Below, in pieces: positions 36,075 through 46,254 of a stretch of 64,000 bases of DNA. Made by a program: the position numbers and the translations under genes. Origin of the DNA: Epiperipatus broadwayi (Eukaryota; Onychophora; Udeonychophora; Euonychophora; Peripatidae). The stretch is from NCBI GenBank assembly GCA_028023455.1, contig JAQFVV010012508.1, positions 1,177,877 through 1,241,876 of the forward strand, read 5' to 3'. Each line of letters begins with the position of its first letter. Positions within the stretch are counted from its first letter, which is position 1. The notes beneath the pieces are model-generated. The model did not search any database. It had not been told where the DNA came from and worked only from the letters and a program-made list of their open reading frames with translations.

Positions 36075-36793
36075 ATTCTTATACCTGGAAATTAATTGTA
36101 AATATAGGAGATTTGAACTCAGACCTTCAAGCAACCTTCAACTATCCACACTATCTCATACTACTGATACACATGACCACACACATGATAAATGCTGGTT
36201 CAGCATGAAATGTGCATATCGGTAATTATTTACCTTTTCTACATGTGTGTGGGCATGTGTATCAGTAGTATGAGATAGTGTGGACAGTTGAAGATTGCTT
36301 GAAAGTCTGAATTCAAATCCCCTATATTTACAATTAAGTTGCAGGTATAAAAATGCCTGTATTTCAAATCTTACACATTAAGCCTACATCCTGCCATCTT
36401 TCCTCTATATATTTAAATGGATACTGTCCTATACATGAGGGGTCAGAGTGACTTGAGGTCAACATGGGCATAACAACAATCAGCATGAGCTTTGGGAAGT
36501 CTATCATCAGATTTTCAATGGTATGGATGGCCGAAGAGTTGGAAGATGGAGTAGATTGAAGCCTGTCCATTAAAGTATAAAGATTTGCTATCTTAATATA
36601 AAACTGAGCACTGATTATATATATATGTGTGTGTGTGTGTGGGAGATGATAATCTGGACCAACTGATGAGTGTTGGTTCAGCACGAAATACGTATATTGG
36701 TTATTATTTATCTTTTCTACATGTGTGTGGTCATGTGTATCAGTAGTATGAGATAGTGTGAATAGTTGAAGGTTGCTTGAAAGTCTGAATTCA
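36075..36793. repeat. Family B locus: inverted piece plus head-to-tail units
   Basis: A minus-strand fragment (about 36075-36189) is followed by a plus-strand unit (36190-36673) and the start of another (36674-36793). The ribozyme 3' half occurs at about 36191 and again at about 36672, giving a period of about 482 bp. Shared landmarks are CATGTGTATCAGTAGTATGA and TTGAAAGTCTGAATTCAAAT. The middle of the unit is noncoding. Confidence 0.88.
36658..36701 (+). ncRNA. Hammerhead ribozyme, family B, apparently intact
   Basis: ACCAA, CTGATGA, stem II GTGTTG-GTT-CAGCAC (six pairs, one G-U), GAAA, stem III ATAC/GTAT as a self-complementary ATACGTAT, cleavage after A (TAT-A), then TTGGT closing stem I (five Watson-Crick pairs with ACCAA). 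All invariant bases of a type I hammerhead are present. GATAA upstream can pair with TTATC downstream to extend stem I beyond an internal loop, as needed for tertiary contacts. The palindromic stem III suggests efficient cleavage as a dimer. Confidence 0.93.
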
Positions 36794-37103
36794 AATCCCC
36801 TATATTTATAAACAGAACTAAATTAAACGAGCTCTCTCATATCTTGGCTTCAATAGAAACAAATATAAGTTCCTTCGTAGGATTTTTTTATTACTTATTT
36901 TTAAAAGTATTTGATTATTAAATGGATAGAATGACAGGGTGAAAGCAATATACATTCAAAACTTTTGTAAACTACAGTGAAGTTATGATATGCATTGTAC
37001 CAATATGCGTTACTTCATTTATATATTATCTAATAAAATTGTAAATATTCAAAAAAATATTAAAATTAACACTCATTAATTCTAACATGAATTCACTTCT
37101 ACA

Positions 37104-37511
37104 GAGGCAAAACTCTCCATGCCATACTATATTGCAAGCCAGTAATCAATGGATGTAAGAAAATATATGCGTAAAATCCCTGTCTAGTGCCTGTTCATCC
37201 AATATCCCCAGACCAGTTTTTAGCTTGTGACTTTCATCAATAAGGAGTCTTGGATCTAAACTCACAGCACTTACATCTTAGAATCTAATGCACCCCTCCA
37301 ACAGCCACTTTTTACCTTTTTAGATAACTATAAAGTTATGAGTTCAAAATGAAAACACAATAATGTTTTCAATCGAAGATCATTTGCTGGTATAATCAAA
37401 TAGATCTATACCCTTTGGTGTCTTTGGTTATTTATAATAACTACAGTCATCATCATTCCATTGGAAAAGATTAGTATAAACCACTAAGCATCACATGATC
37501 ACCATTTCCAA
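37104..37511 (-). repeat. Family A repeat, minus strand
   Basis: Nearly complete unit ending in the junction module. Its ribozyme (about 37200-37245) is mutated in the core (TTGATGA) and in GAAAC (AAAAC). Confidence 0.82.
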
Positions 37512-37889
37512 ATGGTGATCATATGAATTCACTTCTAAGAGTAATTTAATCAAATTTGTACTTTCCTTAATGATAAAATAAAAATTATCTCTTTATAATG
37601 AAAAAAAAAAATCATATTCGGAAGTAGATTAGTTTCAAAAAGAATGAATCATGTATTCATGAAATAATGGAAAGAAAAACATATTCACACCAGTTATTTA
37701 CACTTCTGAAATGGGTGCAAGTTATAACCATGTTAAAATAAAAAATTTTGGGAAGGCATTGAATTTAAGGATAGAAGAAGTGAAACATAAAACTTTTCTG
37801 ATAGATGTTATTGTATTGCATTAGAAATATTTACCATCTCCAAGAAATTTGTCTGAAGATTTGTGATGATGGTATATTATTAGATGTGA

Positions 37890-38110
37890 TATGTTGGACC
37901 CATAGATGATGAAAATAGTCCAACATAACACATCTAGATCTAGTGTCTGAAACTACCCTAGCGCCTCACTGAAGAGTGCCAAAGCACGAAACCATTAGTC
38001 TGGGGTTTGGTGTGGTTTCTGATAGAGATATTTAAAATGCTTTCTCTGGCTAAGCTTTATCACAAAGCTTGTTGAGCAATTGGCAATGCTCATTGTTTAT
38101 ATCTTACAAA
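37890..38110 (+). repeat. Family C repeat
   Basis: Contains a small inverted pair (GATGTGATATGTTGGAC with GTCCAACATAACACATC, 37893-37945), the ribozyme, and CTAAGCTTTATCACAAAGCT, comparable with other family C copies. Confidence 0.7.
37964..38005 (+). ncRNA. Hammerhead ribozyme, family C, apparently intact
   Basis: CCTCA (37964-37968), CTGAAGA (37969-37975), stem II GTGC-CAAA-GCAC with perfect pairing including the canonical G-C at the core, GAAA (37988-37991), stem III AC...GT with loop CATTA, cleavage after C in AGTC (38000), and TGGGG pairing with CCTCA (one G-U). Every invariant position of a type I hammerhead is satisfied. Confidence 0.93.
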
Positions 38111-38410
38111 ATTGAGAGAATGGGGGTCATGTGATCTATGACTATTTTTTATTTGACTATTTATATCACATGCAATCTCCAAGACAATCTGATTCATCAT
38201 CCATTTTATTAAAAACTATAAATATAGTACAGTGAGTTTTTATTACTTTTTGAATGAATGTGAATAAGTCAAAACTCATCCAAAGTAAATATATAATTTT
38301 AAATAATCTTAAAATTTGAAATATATACATAATTTTTTTAAAAAAATGTTTATAATTATAAATGCATATTATTCACATAAAAACTGTGTACACCAACAAC
38401 ATAATAAACA

Positions 38411-38817
38411 AAGCAAAACTCTCCATATAGTAGTGCCATCTTGTGCTAACAAGAGCAATCAATGGATGCCAGAAGGCTTGTGCATAAAATCCCTATCTAG
38501 TGCCTACTCAGCCAATATCCCCAGACTAGTTTCTGGCTTGTGGCCTTCATCGGTGAGGAGCCTTGGATCTGAGAGCACTGCACCTAGATCTTAGGATTTA
38601 AGGCAACCCTCCAGCACCCACCTTTTAACTCTATTTAACTACAAAACTATGAGAATGAAATGGAAAACACAATTAATATTTTCAACCCAAGCTCAATAGC
38701 TTATATAGTCATATGGGTCTGAACTCAATTCAGCACCCATACATTTTGGTGTTTTTGGCTCTTTAACAACCATAGCCACCACTATCCTATTAGGCAGGAT
38801 TGGTGTTAAACCGGTTT
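38411..38817 (-). mobile_element. Family A element, 407-bp single insertion with target-site duplication
   Basis: One unit, lacking the ~50-bp junction module, flanked by an exact 13-bp duplication AACATAATAAACA (38398-38410 and 38818-38830). The flanks show that a discrete 407-bp molecule was inserted. It has no coding capacity and one ribozyme, so it is non-autonomous. Confidence 0.88.
38518..38559 (-). ncRNA. Hammerhead ribozyme motif, family A
   Basis: Minus strand: TCCTCA, CCGATGA (U4 changed to C), hairpin GGC-CACAA-GCC, GAAAC, ACTAGTC, TGGGGA. Stem I and the palindromic ACTAGT are intact; the single core change likely lowers activity. Confidence 0.85.
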
Positions 38818-38964
38818 AACATAATAAACATTATGTATTGTAATAAAAGCTGATAAACAAAACAAACGATTATCTGATATAAATGATGTACACAATATCA
38901 AATTAAAAGACATATTGCAACTCCATCTGACACAATTTTTCCATTATTAACTAGCTAAGATGAA

Positions 38965-39190
38965 TTAAAAATTTGGAGATAGGTTTATTGGCAATTAGAT
39001 CCTAAGATTTAGATGTGGTGCTCTCAGACCCAAGACTCCTCACTGATGAAAGCCACAAGCTCGAAACTAATCTGGGTATATTGGAAGAGTAGGCATTAAA
39101 TAAAGATTTTATTCACAAACCTTCTTGCAACCATTGATTACTAAGTCTTGCACTGGGTGGCGTTACTGTCTGGAGAGTTTGCTATTGTTA
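38965..39190 (+). repeat. Family A repeat, plus strand
   Basis: Partial unit centred on the ribozyme and followed by ACCATTGATTACTAAGTCTT and GGAGAGTTTGC. Confidence 0.82.
39037..39078 (+). ncRNA. Hammerhead ribozyme, family A, core intact
   Basis: TCCTCA, CTGATGA (39043-39049), hairpin AGC-CACAA-GCT, CGAAAC (39062-39067), AATC cleavage segment (the usual GTC is ATC, still NUH) and TGGGTA. Core and GAAA are intact; one stem III pair and one stem I pair are lost. Confidence 0.85.
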
Positions 39191-39686
39191 ATCCATTTAA
39201 ACTAGTCTGCTATATCTGTTTTTACTTAGTGATACTACTACCAATACAATTTATCAAATCTCATCATAAATCTAATTCTGTCCAATAACTCACGCACTAG
39301 AAAAATTAATATCTTATCTACAATCACATATCTATAGACATAAGTTAGCAATAGAAATTCCAAATAGAAAAAAAAAGAGAAAATGACTTTGACCTATCCA
39401 TTGAGATGTTTAAATATCTAAGAAGCTTAATGTAAATTGTCCCACTCTGAAGGATAGAAAGAATTGCAAATCATCAATAATAAGTTTGTATGTAAGATAT
39501 AAAAATCGATAATATTATTACTCAATCATATGTAAATATTTGAAAACCATGCATTCTTCACAAACCCGGAGCTTAATTGTAAATATAGGGGATTTGAACT
39601 CAGACTTTCAAGCATCCTTCAACTATCCACACTATCTCATACAACTGATACACATCACCATACACATGTAGAAAAGATAAATAATC

Positions 39687-39730
39687 ACCAATATATGTAT
39701 TTCAGGCTAAACCAGCACTCATCAGTTGGT
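39687..39730 (-). ncRNA. Hammerhead ribozyme motif, family B
   Basis: Minus strand: ACCAA, CTGATGA, stem II GTGCTG-GTT-TAGCCT (weakened at the base), GAAA, ATACATAT, A, TTGGT. Core complete. Confidence 0.82.
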
Positions 39731-39767
39731 CCAGATTATCATATATGTGTGGGAGATGATAATCTGG

Positions 39768-39811
39768 ACCAACGGATGAATGCTGGTTTAGCACAAAATA
39801 TGTATATTGGT
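39768..39811 (+). ncRNA. Hammerhead ribozyme motif, family B (degenerate)
   Basis: Stem I and stem II are kept, but the core is CGGATGA and GAAA is AAAA. Confidence 0.7.
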
Positions 39812-39867
39812 GATTATTTATCTTTCCTAGCACTGATTATATATATATATGGGAGATGATAATCTGA

Positions 39868-39911
39868 ACCAAATGATGAGTGCTGGTTTAGCACGAAATA
39901 AGTATATTGTT
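39868..39911 (+). ncRNA. Hammerhead ribozyme motif, family B
   Basis: ACCAA, ATGATGA (C3 changed to A), stem II GTGCTG-GTT-TAGCAC, GAAA, ATAAGTAT, A, TTGTT. One core change. Confidence 0.75.
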
Positions 39912-40015
39912 GATTATTTATCTTTGCTACATGTGTACGGTCATGTGTGTCAATTGTATGAGATAGTGTGGATAGTTGAAGGGTGCTTGAAAGTCTGAGT
40001 TCAAAGACCCTATAT

Positions 40016-41220
40016 TTACTCAATCATATGCAATTTTCAAAAGATATGGGTAAACAGAGTTTATGATAGACACCTAATAGACCAATTTCATATTTAAAAG
40101 AGCAACCCAATGGAATTCAGTGTTGCTACAATATAAATAAAATCAAAAATATCCAAGAAAACCTAGTTTCTAATGCTATAAGCCATGTCTTGTTTCAGAG
40201 ATATTTATTGGTATATGTATCAAATCATAGTATATATCATCAACATCTGGGCATGTTTTATAACAGTAGCATCACTGTAGTCATCATAGTAAATAAGAAT
40301 GCTTCTCATCAAGCAATGATAAAACCATAATTAATAGTAAATGAATGATAATAACAGCAATACAAATTTTAGCCCTCAAGAGAAACAATAAATTGAAAAA
40401 AAAGAAGTTGTGGGGTTTCATAAGCCTTTTCAGTGACTGCTTCAGAACATAAAACATTTCTTGTTCTTGAGAGATGATTGATGATTTTATCTGCATACCA
40501 AAAATATATTCTATATCTGATAATGATGTGGTCTAATGACTTATTATTATTATTATTATCCATACAAAAAAATATGGATCAATTATTAGAAATTCTTATA
40601 TAGAATACAAACATTTATAATGGGTCATCATCCCTGGTAAATGTTATTGACAGAAGGATATGAACAATATGTGGATAACATTTTACATTTATCTTTATTA
40701 ATGACCATTTTCCTTAATAGATCTGAGTTGAATGCCATTAAACATCTGTTAATGGTGACTATAAAAAGATTTAAATGCTTTGTAAAAGCTTATTCTGTGA
40801 ACTTCTCACTTCTAAGTATGTGTGGATTGACTGAATGATGTCTACTTCTTGTAATGACTCATAGAACAGATAAACGTTAAAAATGGAAATAAGCAACCAA
40901 TATGCAATTAAAGTTCCCTATTCTACATCATATTGCATCTCTGACTATATTCTGTGCCATGGTAATTGTAATATATACAAAACATTAATTGCTCTACCAG
41001 GATTCTGACTACTACAATGGTTTGGAAATGAAATATTCCTCATAAGTAGTTCTACATGAATGGTATGATGAATTTTGCTTCATATCTTCTAGTGAACCAA
41101 TTTCAAAGATAAGCAGTGTTTTGTGAAAGCCAAAATTTTGCATTCAATACATTTAGATATAAAAAGATTCTAGTACATGGATGGGAAAAACAAAAAGGCA
41201 TATATCAAGTAAAAATGGTT
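40016..41220. other. Interval without recognised genes
   Basis: No gene or repeat family accepted; ATT triplets near 40541-40558. Confidence 0.45.
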
Positions 41221-41224
41221 TAAC

Positions 41225-41263
41225 AAATAAGAAATGGTGATCATGTGATGCTTAGTGGTTTAA
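41225..41263 (+). repeat. Isolated family A junction module
   Basis: AAATGGTGATCATGTGATGC followed by TTAGTGGTTT stands alone, as at 136-164. Confidence 0.6.
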
Positions 41264-41383
41264 AAATGATTTAATGAATTATAAAAATTAAATATCTTCC
41301 CGAGTCACTAGTTATATATTTAGTTTAAAATTATATATACAGTATAAGAGCATAGGTATACAGAATTCATAAGTATATATATA

Positions 41384-41561
41384 TCATCATCATCACCATC
41401 TTCAACCATTATCAATCCACTGCAGGTTGAAGGTCTCTCCAAGTTTAATCCATCTTCTCCGATCTTTAGCTTCTCTTCTCCACACCATCCCTGCACACTT
41501 TCTTATTTCATCCATCTATCTCACATGTGGTCTCTTTCTGGGTCTTTTACAATCTCTTGGA
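41384..41561 (-). mobile_element. 5'-truncated RTE LINE, 3' end only
   Basis: Same (TGA)n-type tail and about 160 bp of 3' sequence as the element at 29165. It is cut off after the point equivalent to 29334. Confidence 0.92.
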
Positions 41562-41602
41562 TATATAAACATTAAAAACATAAAGCTAAACTAGTCAATA
41601 AA

Positions 41603-41884
41603 TAATCAAAATTACCCCAAATCCAAAACTCAACTGGACTAGTCAAGAAAATAAAATCTAAAACAAAACCAATGGTTTCACTGCTACAAGCAGACTTCTC
41701 AAGTGTAAAGAACTACAAAATAACACCATATTTAAATTAAACATTATCCACAATTCCATTTACTACCCATCCATCCTTAATATTAAAAAAACTTCTGCTT
41801 GTAGCAGTGAAACCATTGGTAGTGTTTTAGATTTTATTTTCTTAGCTAGTTCTGTTGAGTTTTGGATTTGGAGAAATTTTGATA
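41603..41884. repeat. Foldback element
   Basis: Arms of about 95 bp (41603-41697 and 41790-41884) share CCAAATCCAAAACTCAAC and GGTTTCACTGCTACAAGCAG in inverted order around a 90-bp loop. MITE-like; family unknown. Confidence 0.85.
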
Positions 41885-41950
41885 TATATATCATATAAAA
41901 ACGATTTACCCGCTGACGAAGAAGCTGCAAAAACCAAAAACAATTAAATG

Positions 41951-41989
41951 GGCCGAGCGCTTTCGAGGTTTTCCCTCATATTCATGGCC
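41951..41989 (-). ncRNA. Variant HHR-like motif in the PLE 3' region
   Basis: Minus strand: GGCC, ATGAATATGA, hairpin GAGG-GAAAA-CCTC sharing its first bases with the core, GAAA, palindromic AGCGCT, C, GGCC. Stem I (GGCC/GGCC), stem II, GAAA, stem III and the C17 cleavage position fit a type I hammerhead. The 5' core would be UGA-AUAU-GA, that is C3 changed and N7 expanded from one to four bases. It lies about 65 bp 3' of the GIY-YIG fragment, where PLE terminal repeats carry hammerheads. Confidence 0.6.
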
Positions 41990-42054
41990 AACATAAGTTA
42001 TAAATCATTTATGTAGTATTGTTAACTAATAAAATATGCAAATGTGAATGCAAA

Positions 42055-42535
42055 TTAGTTTGTCCATTTTTTCGAGATAGAAAAGCACGTGTCGCGTCTA
42101 TTGATGGAATTGTTGTCACTGATAATAAAATACGCCTCCTTGACTTTTCTTTTGCAGTCGTTGGCTTCAGAGCATACTATCTTGAGGTTGCCTGGTTCAA
42201 ACACATGGCCAGCCTGCTTCTCATGTTCCAAGAATATTGAGAAGTTATCGTTGTTCTTTTTTGCTCTTCTGTAAGTATAAATGTGTTGAGCAACTCTATT
42301 ATGAACAGTGGCCTTGGTTTCCCCATAGTATGTGGCACTGCATCCAGCCTGAGGGCATGGAATACTGTATACAATCTGGGATGTCTGAGATGGATCTGCT
42401 CTATCCTTCAAATTATTAATAAGTCTGTTAGTATTAGGGGGAGTGTGGAAGCCAACCTTAAATTCACCAGCTAAAGTCTTTATCATCTGTTGTGATAATT
42501 TGGGAATATAAGGGAGGGTGATTTGTGGTTTATGT
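42055..42535 (-). pseudogene. Penelope-like element GIY-YIG endonuclease fragment, well preserved
   Basis: Open for 143 codons from the Met at 42486, and open upstream as TLPYIPKLSQQ, the usual linker between reverse transcriptase and endonuclease in PLEs. Domain order: GFHTPPNTNRLINNLKDR, then IVYSIPCPQAG (GIY strand equivalent), CSATYYGETKATVHNRVAQH (YIG equivalent, catalytic Arg and His), FLEHEKQAGHVFEPGNLKIV and KRKVKEAYFI with the metal-binding Glu. The frame ends NRRDTCFSISKKWTN. No RT remains: a foldback element begins at 42537. In an intact PLE this domain nicks target DNA for retrotransposition; this is a 5'-truncated copy. Confidence 0.88.
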
Positions 42536-42536
42536 T

Positions 42537-42815
42537 TGTATTGTAATATATTTTTAATGGATGCTTTAGATTAAAATTACTCCTTTATAATTACTTAAGG
42601 ACTTTATTTAGAATAGTAACTAATGAAAGTCAACTGCCCCAGGCCAAGGTTATAGTAGAACTGTCAGGCTGATTACTTTGACTGTTGGCCTAGTGCAGGT
42701 GACTTTCATTAACTACTATTCTAAGTAAAATTCTTTCTAATTAAGTAATTATAAAGTGATACCACACAATAATATTTCCATCTAAAACACCCGTTAAAAA
42801 TATTATATTACAATA
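42537..42815. repeat. Foldback element (family H)
   Basis: Inverted arms run from ATTGTAATATA at the left to TATATTACAAT at the right and include CTAATGAAAGTCAACTGCC with its complement; loop about 35 bp. A related half copy is at about 42958-43080. Confidence 0.85.
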
Positions 42816-43089
42816 TGTATGCTACCAGTGGAGGTGGTTGGGGGGGGGGGGTATAATAAATAAAAAAAATTGAAAAGTTTGCTATATTTTGATTTCTAAC
42901 AACTAAAAATATAAATTTTCAGTGTTTTGTTTTCTATATTAGATTTAGAGTGGCATTCAAAAGAGGATAATTTTATATTAACTCTTGGTCTGGGATAGCT
43001 GGCTTTCATTAGCTACTGATCTGGGTAAAGTACTTTCTAAAATTATAAATGTATAACTCCACACATTAAATATTTCCATGCATGTATGT

Positions 43090-44490
43090 ATGTATATATA
43101 AATTGTTATTACAAAAGAATTTTCTAAATTGAATGTTAGAAAAATGGTAATTAATTAATTCTTTTTTTTTTATTTAAAGATCTCTCAAAGATTAGCTTAC
43201 TTTTTTCAATGCAAAATATAAAAAAAATAGTGGATATTTGGCAGAGTTCAAACCTGTCTCAAAAATCCATTAGATTTTAAATCAATCACTTTAATCAAAA
43301 GGCTATAAGTATTTAATATAAATTCTGTTGTTTATTCAATTGCTAATAATTATGAATGCATTAGTTAAGCATCATTTATTTACACTAAATTCAGTTTTTA
43401 TCTTTTTAATATTCTAATGTAATGTTAATTAAGTTTATTTATTTATAAATCAATAATTTTTAATAATATATAAATGGATTACAATTTACATAAAATATTT
43501 CTGAAAAGGTTTCTATATTGTTTTGATAAAATACTGCAAACATAATTGTCTAATGTACAACTTTTATTGATTTTATACGTATAGATATAATTACATTGGT
43601 GAGTATTAATATCAAAGTAATTACTTCTCATTACTTCTATATAAAAGCTTATATGTGTACATGTATTTGTGTGTATAGCAATATTAATGACAATTTATTC
43701 TTGACTCCTCCTCTTCCCTCCATCTCAGTCACATATACTTCTATTTATAAAAATAAAAATAATCAGTAAATAAATACTATCATATGCTATACATTATAAC
43801 TTTATTTATGGGGAGGGGGTGCACATATAAACTCACACAATGTTGAGAAATGTGGTAATCATAAATTGTCACTTCTAATGGTAAAATGGCATATGATCTC
43901 CTGAGTAACTAACTATACAATTATTCTTGTACTTTTTTTTTATGTGTGAGTTACATTTAAACTCAATAAAACATTCAATTTACAATAAAAACAGTTTAAT
44001 ATAGAAAAGAGGGGGGGAATTATTAAACTTTTCTAATATTATTTATTGTGTGCATGCAATATATATATACACAAAAAGTTTTCTTTGGCTTAAAACCTTC
44101 TACATAATGAGTTCATAAAAGGAGAACTGCATTTTGCTTTATTTATGCAGTTATTAAAATGAACGCCAATATAATCTTAAAGGATTTTTTTTTCCTTCTG
44201 TCATTTTTCTAACATGTTTCAATTAATACATATATATATATTAAAATGTCAAAAATAATGGCATTCCTAAGAATAAAACATTCAGGTTAATAGCTTATTC
44301 ACAGATATGATTATTGGAAATGTTAGAGTGTTAAACAACATCCCACAATGTTTATAGCTAAATAAATACATAATCTCACATGTATAAGCAAATATAGACA
44401 AGGATAAATAATTCTATTAATATTTTAAAACATAACTGAAATAATTTTGGTATACACACAAAAGTATATAAGTATATATAATCATTAAAA
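43090..44490. other. AT-rich interval, nothing recognised
   Basis: Homopolymer runs only; no gene accepted. Confidence 0.5.
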
Positions 44491-44496
44491 CCCAGT

Positions 44497-44595
44497 CAAG
44501 CATTGGTGGCCTAGAGGTTATAATAGCTGCCTTCAAAGCAGCTGGCCTGGGTTCGCTTCCCGATCAACGCTTTGACATATAAAAAAAAAAAAAAA
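44497..44595 (+). mobile_element. tRNA-derived SINE, subfamily 1
   Basis: A box TGGCCTAGAGGTTATAA, B box GGGTTCGCTTCCC, end CGCTTTGACATAT and fifteen A residues. It abuts the long inverted repeat to its right. Confidence 0.92.
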
Positions 44596-44599
44596 TAGC

Positions 44600-45210
44600 A
44601 ATCAACAATTTCAAACTGTTGTCAAGGCAATCTCCTTTTTATAATAAAGATCCTACCTTTATTAATGGTCTAATATACTTATATAGACATTGAAGATTGC
44701 AACTTGACCTATAGAGATTAAAATTATTGATACAAAGAAGTTTAAATAAATCTCTTTAAACAGGTAAATACAACCTATTCTGTATGCACACTAATAGTCA
44801 ATTATAACATTACAAACTTCAGTTATAATTTTCAAATTGCACCCAAACTATTACTTAAATAATACGTGTAATAATGCTCAATAGTAAATGGTTTTTAATG
44901 ATTATTTACAAACCCATTTAGCCTTGAACATTATTACTTACTATTTTAGTAATACTTTGGGTGCAAATTGAAAATTATAATTGAAGTCTGTAGTGTTATA
45001 AGTGACTACTTATGGTCTCCATTCAGAATAGGTTGTATTTACCTGTTTAAAGAGCTTTATTTAAACTTCTTTGTATCAATAATTTCAATCTCTGAGATCA
45101 ATTGCAATTTTTAGTGTCTATATAAGTATATTAGACCATTAACAAAGATGGAATTCCACCTTTATTGTTAAAAGGAGGTTGCCTTGACAACAGTTTGAAA
45201 TTGTTATTGA
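44600..45210. repeat. Long inverted repeat, arms about 250 bp
   Basis: Left arm 44600-44850 and right arm 44960-45210 pair over most of their length, e.g. CAATTTCAAACTGTTGTCAA with its complement near 45180-45203, and AGGTAAATACAACCTATTCT with AGAATAGGTTGTATTTACCT. The centre contains AACCCATTTAGCCTTGAACA, which recurs directly at about 45258. Noncoding; a palindromic MITE-like element. A transcript would form a long double-stranded RNA. Confidence 0.9.
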
Positions 45211-45299
45211 TATTGGAATTGTCTAAGTGTTGACTGTATTTTATATGATTACTTATAAACCCATTTAGCCTTGAACATTATTACCCTTATTATTTAAGT

Positions 45300-46077
45300 A
45301 TGTATAAGTATTGATTAATATTTAATGAAAAGAATATTAAGACATTAATAAATAAAAAGACTTATTTGAAAATATTTGTAAATATTAAAAGTTGTATTTG
45401 ATATGACACATAAAGCTATTTCCATTATGTGAACAAAAAAATTGTATTTTTTTTTTTTTTGTAAATAAATGTGTGCCTATTGACTTAATCTTAATATTTA
45501 TATCTGCATTGAACATATAAAATAAAATTTCTGTACACGAAGTATATCAAAATATTCAACTATTTGAAGGATCTCATGGCATAATAATAGCAAATCCATT
45601 TACTATGGCCATGATAGAGATATGAATGTAGACGAGGATTTTTTCCAGATAACAAATCCATAAACAATTTAGATAACCGTCCATTTTTGATTAGTAAATG
45701 GGTATCTTGCTAACATGATCTGCCAAATGAAACAAACACGAAAACAGTTTTCTTTAAAGATGTTTACTGTTATTTATTTTTACAATCACTCTAAGGGTAC
45801 CATTTCTTAAAAAGTCCACTCAAAAGCTAAATAAGTTTGGTAAGTTTAATTCCAATTAATTTATTAGTAATCTAAGCGGAAAGGTTTAACAAACTCAAAA
45901 CAAGATCTACCAAAGGTTCTACTATAAGAATACTAAAACAATTCATTCAAAGTTGGAACAAAACCACATTTCTGAAAACTGGTGGCAAATTTCTACATTT
46001 CTTGACTAAACTTAAAAAAAAAATAGATTAAAAAAACAAACCATTATGAAATTCAAGCAAAAGGCCTAGCATCTTCC
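45300..46077. other. AT-rich interval, nothing recognised
   Basis: No gene or repeat accepted. Confidence 0.45.
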
Positions 46078-46199
46078 TATAATCATCATTTTAAACCATT
46101 AGCAATCGACTGCAAGTTAAAAGTCTCTCCAAGTTCAATTCATCTCCGAGCCTCTCTTCTCCACATCACCCCTGTACACTTCCTTATTTCATCAATCCA
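46078..46199 (-). mobile_element. RTE LINE 3' end fragment, diverged
   Basis: Matches the 3' 120 bp of the element at 29165 (AAGTCTCTCCAAGTTCAAT, CTTATTTCATCAATCCA) with more changes than the other copies. Confidence 0.85.
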
Positions 46200-46254
46200 A
46201 TTTGATAATTGTAAACACATTAATTTAAAAATGGCTACCATTGTCTTTACCAAT

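Larger units (their letters stand above)
39569..40015. repeat. Family B locus with three ribozyme copies
   Basis: A minus-strand copy (39569-39745) faces a plus-strand copy (39750-39830), followed by a second plus-strand copy (39835-40015). The first two pair across a short TATATGTG loop to make a foldback. Confidence 0.88.

Noticed and set aside
36364-36684. 106-codon minus-strand frame
   Set aside because: It lies within the noncoding family B unit and crosses the ribozyme and a GT microsatellite; other copies are not open.
41910-41929. CTGACGA followed by AGAAGC on the plus strand as a further hammerhead
   Set aside because: No GAAA or closing stem could be placed at a suitable distance; kept only as unexplained PLE-flank sequence.
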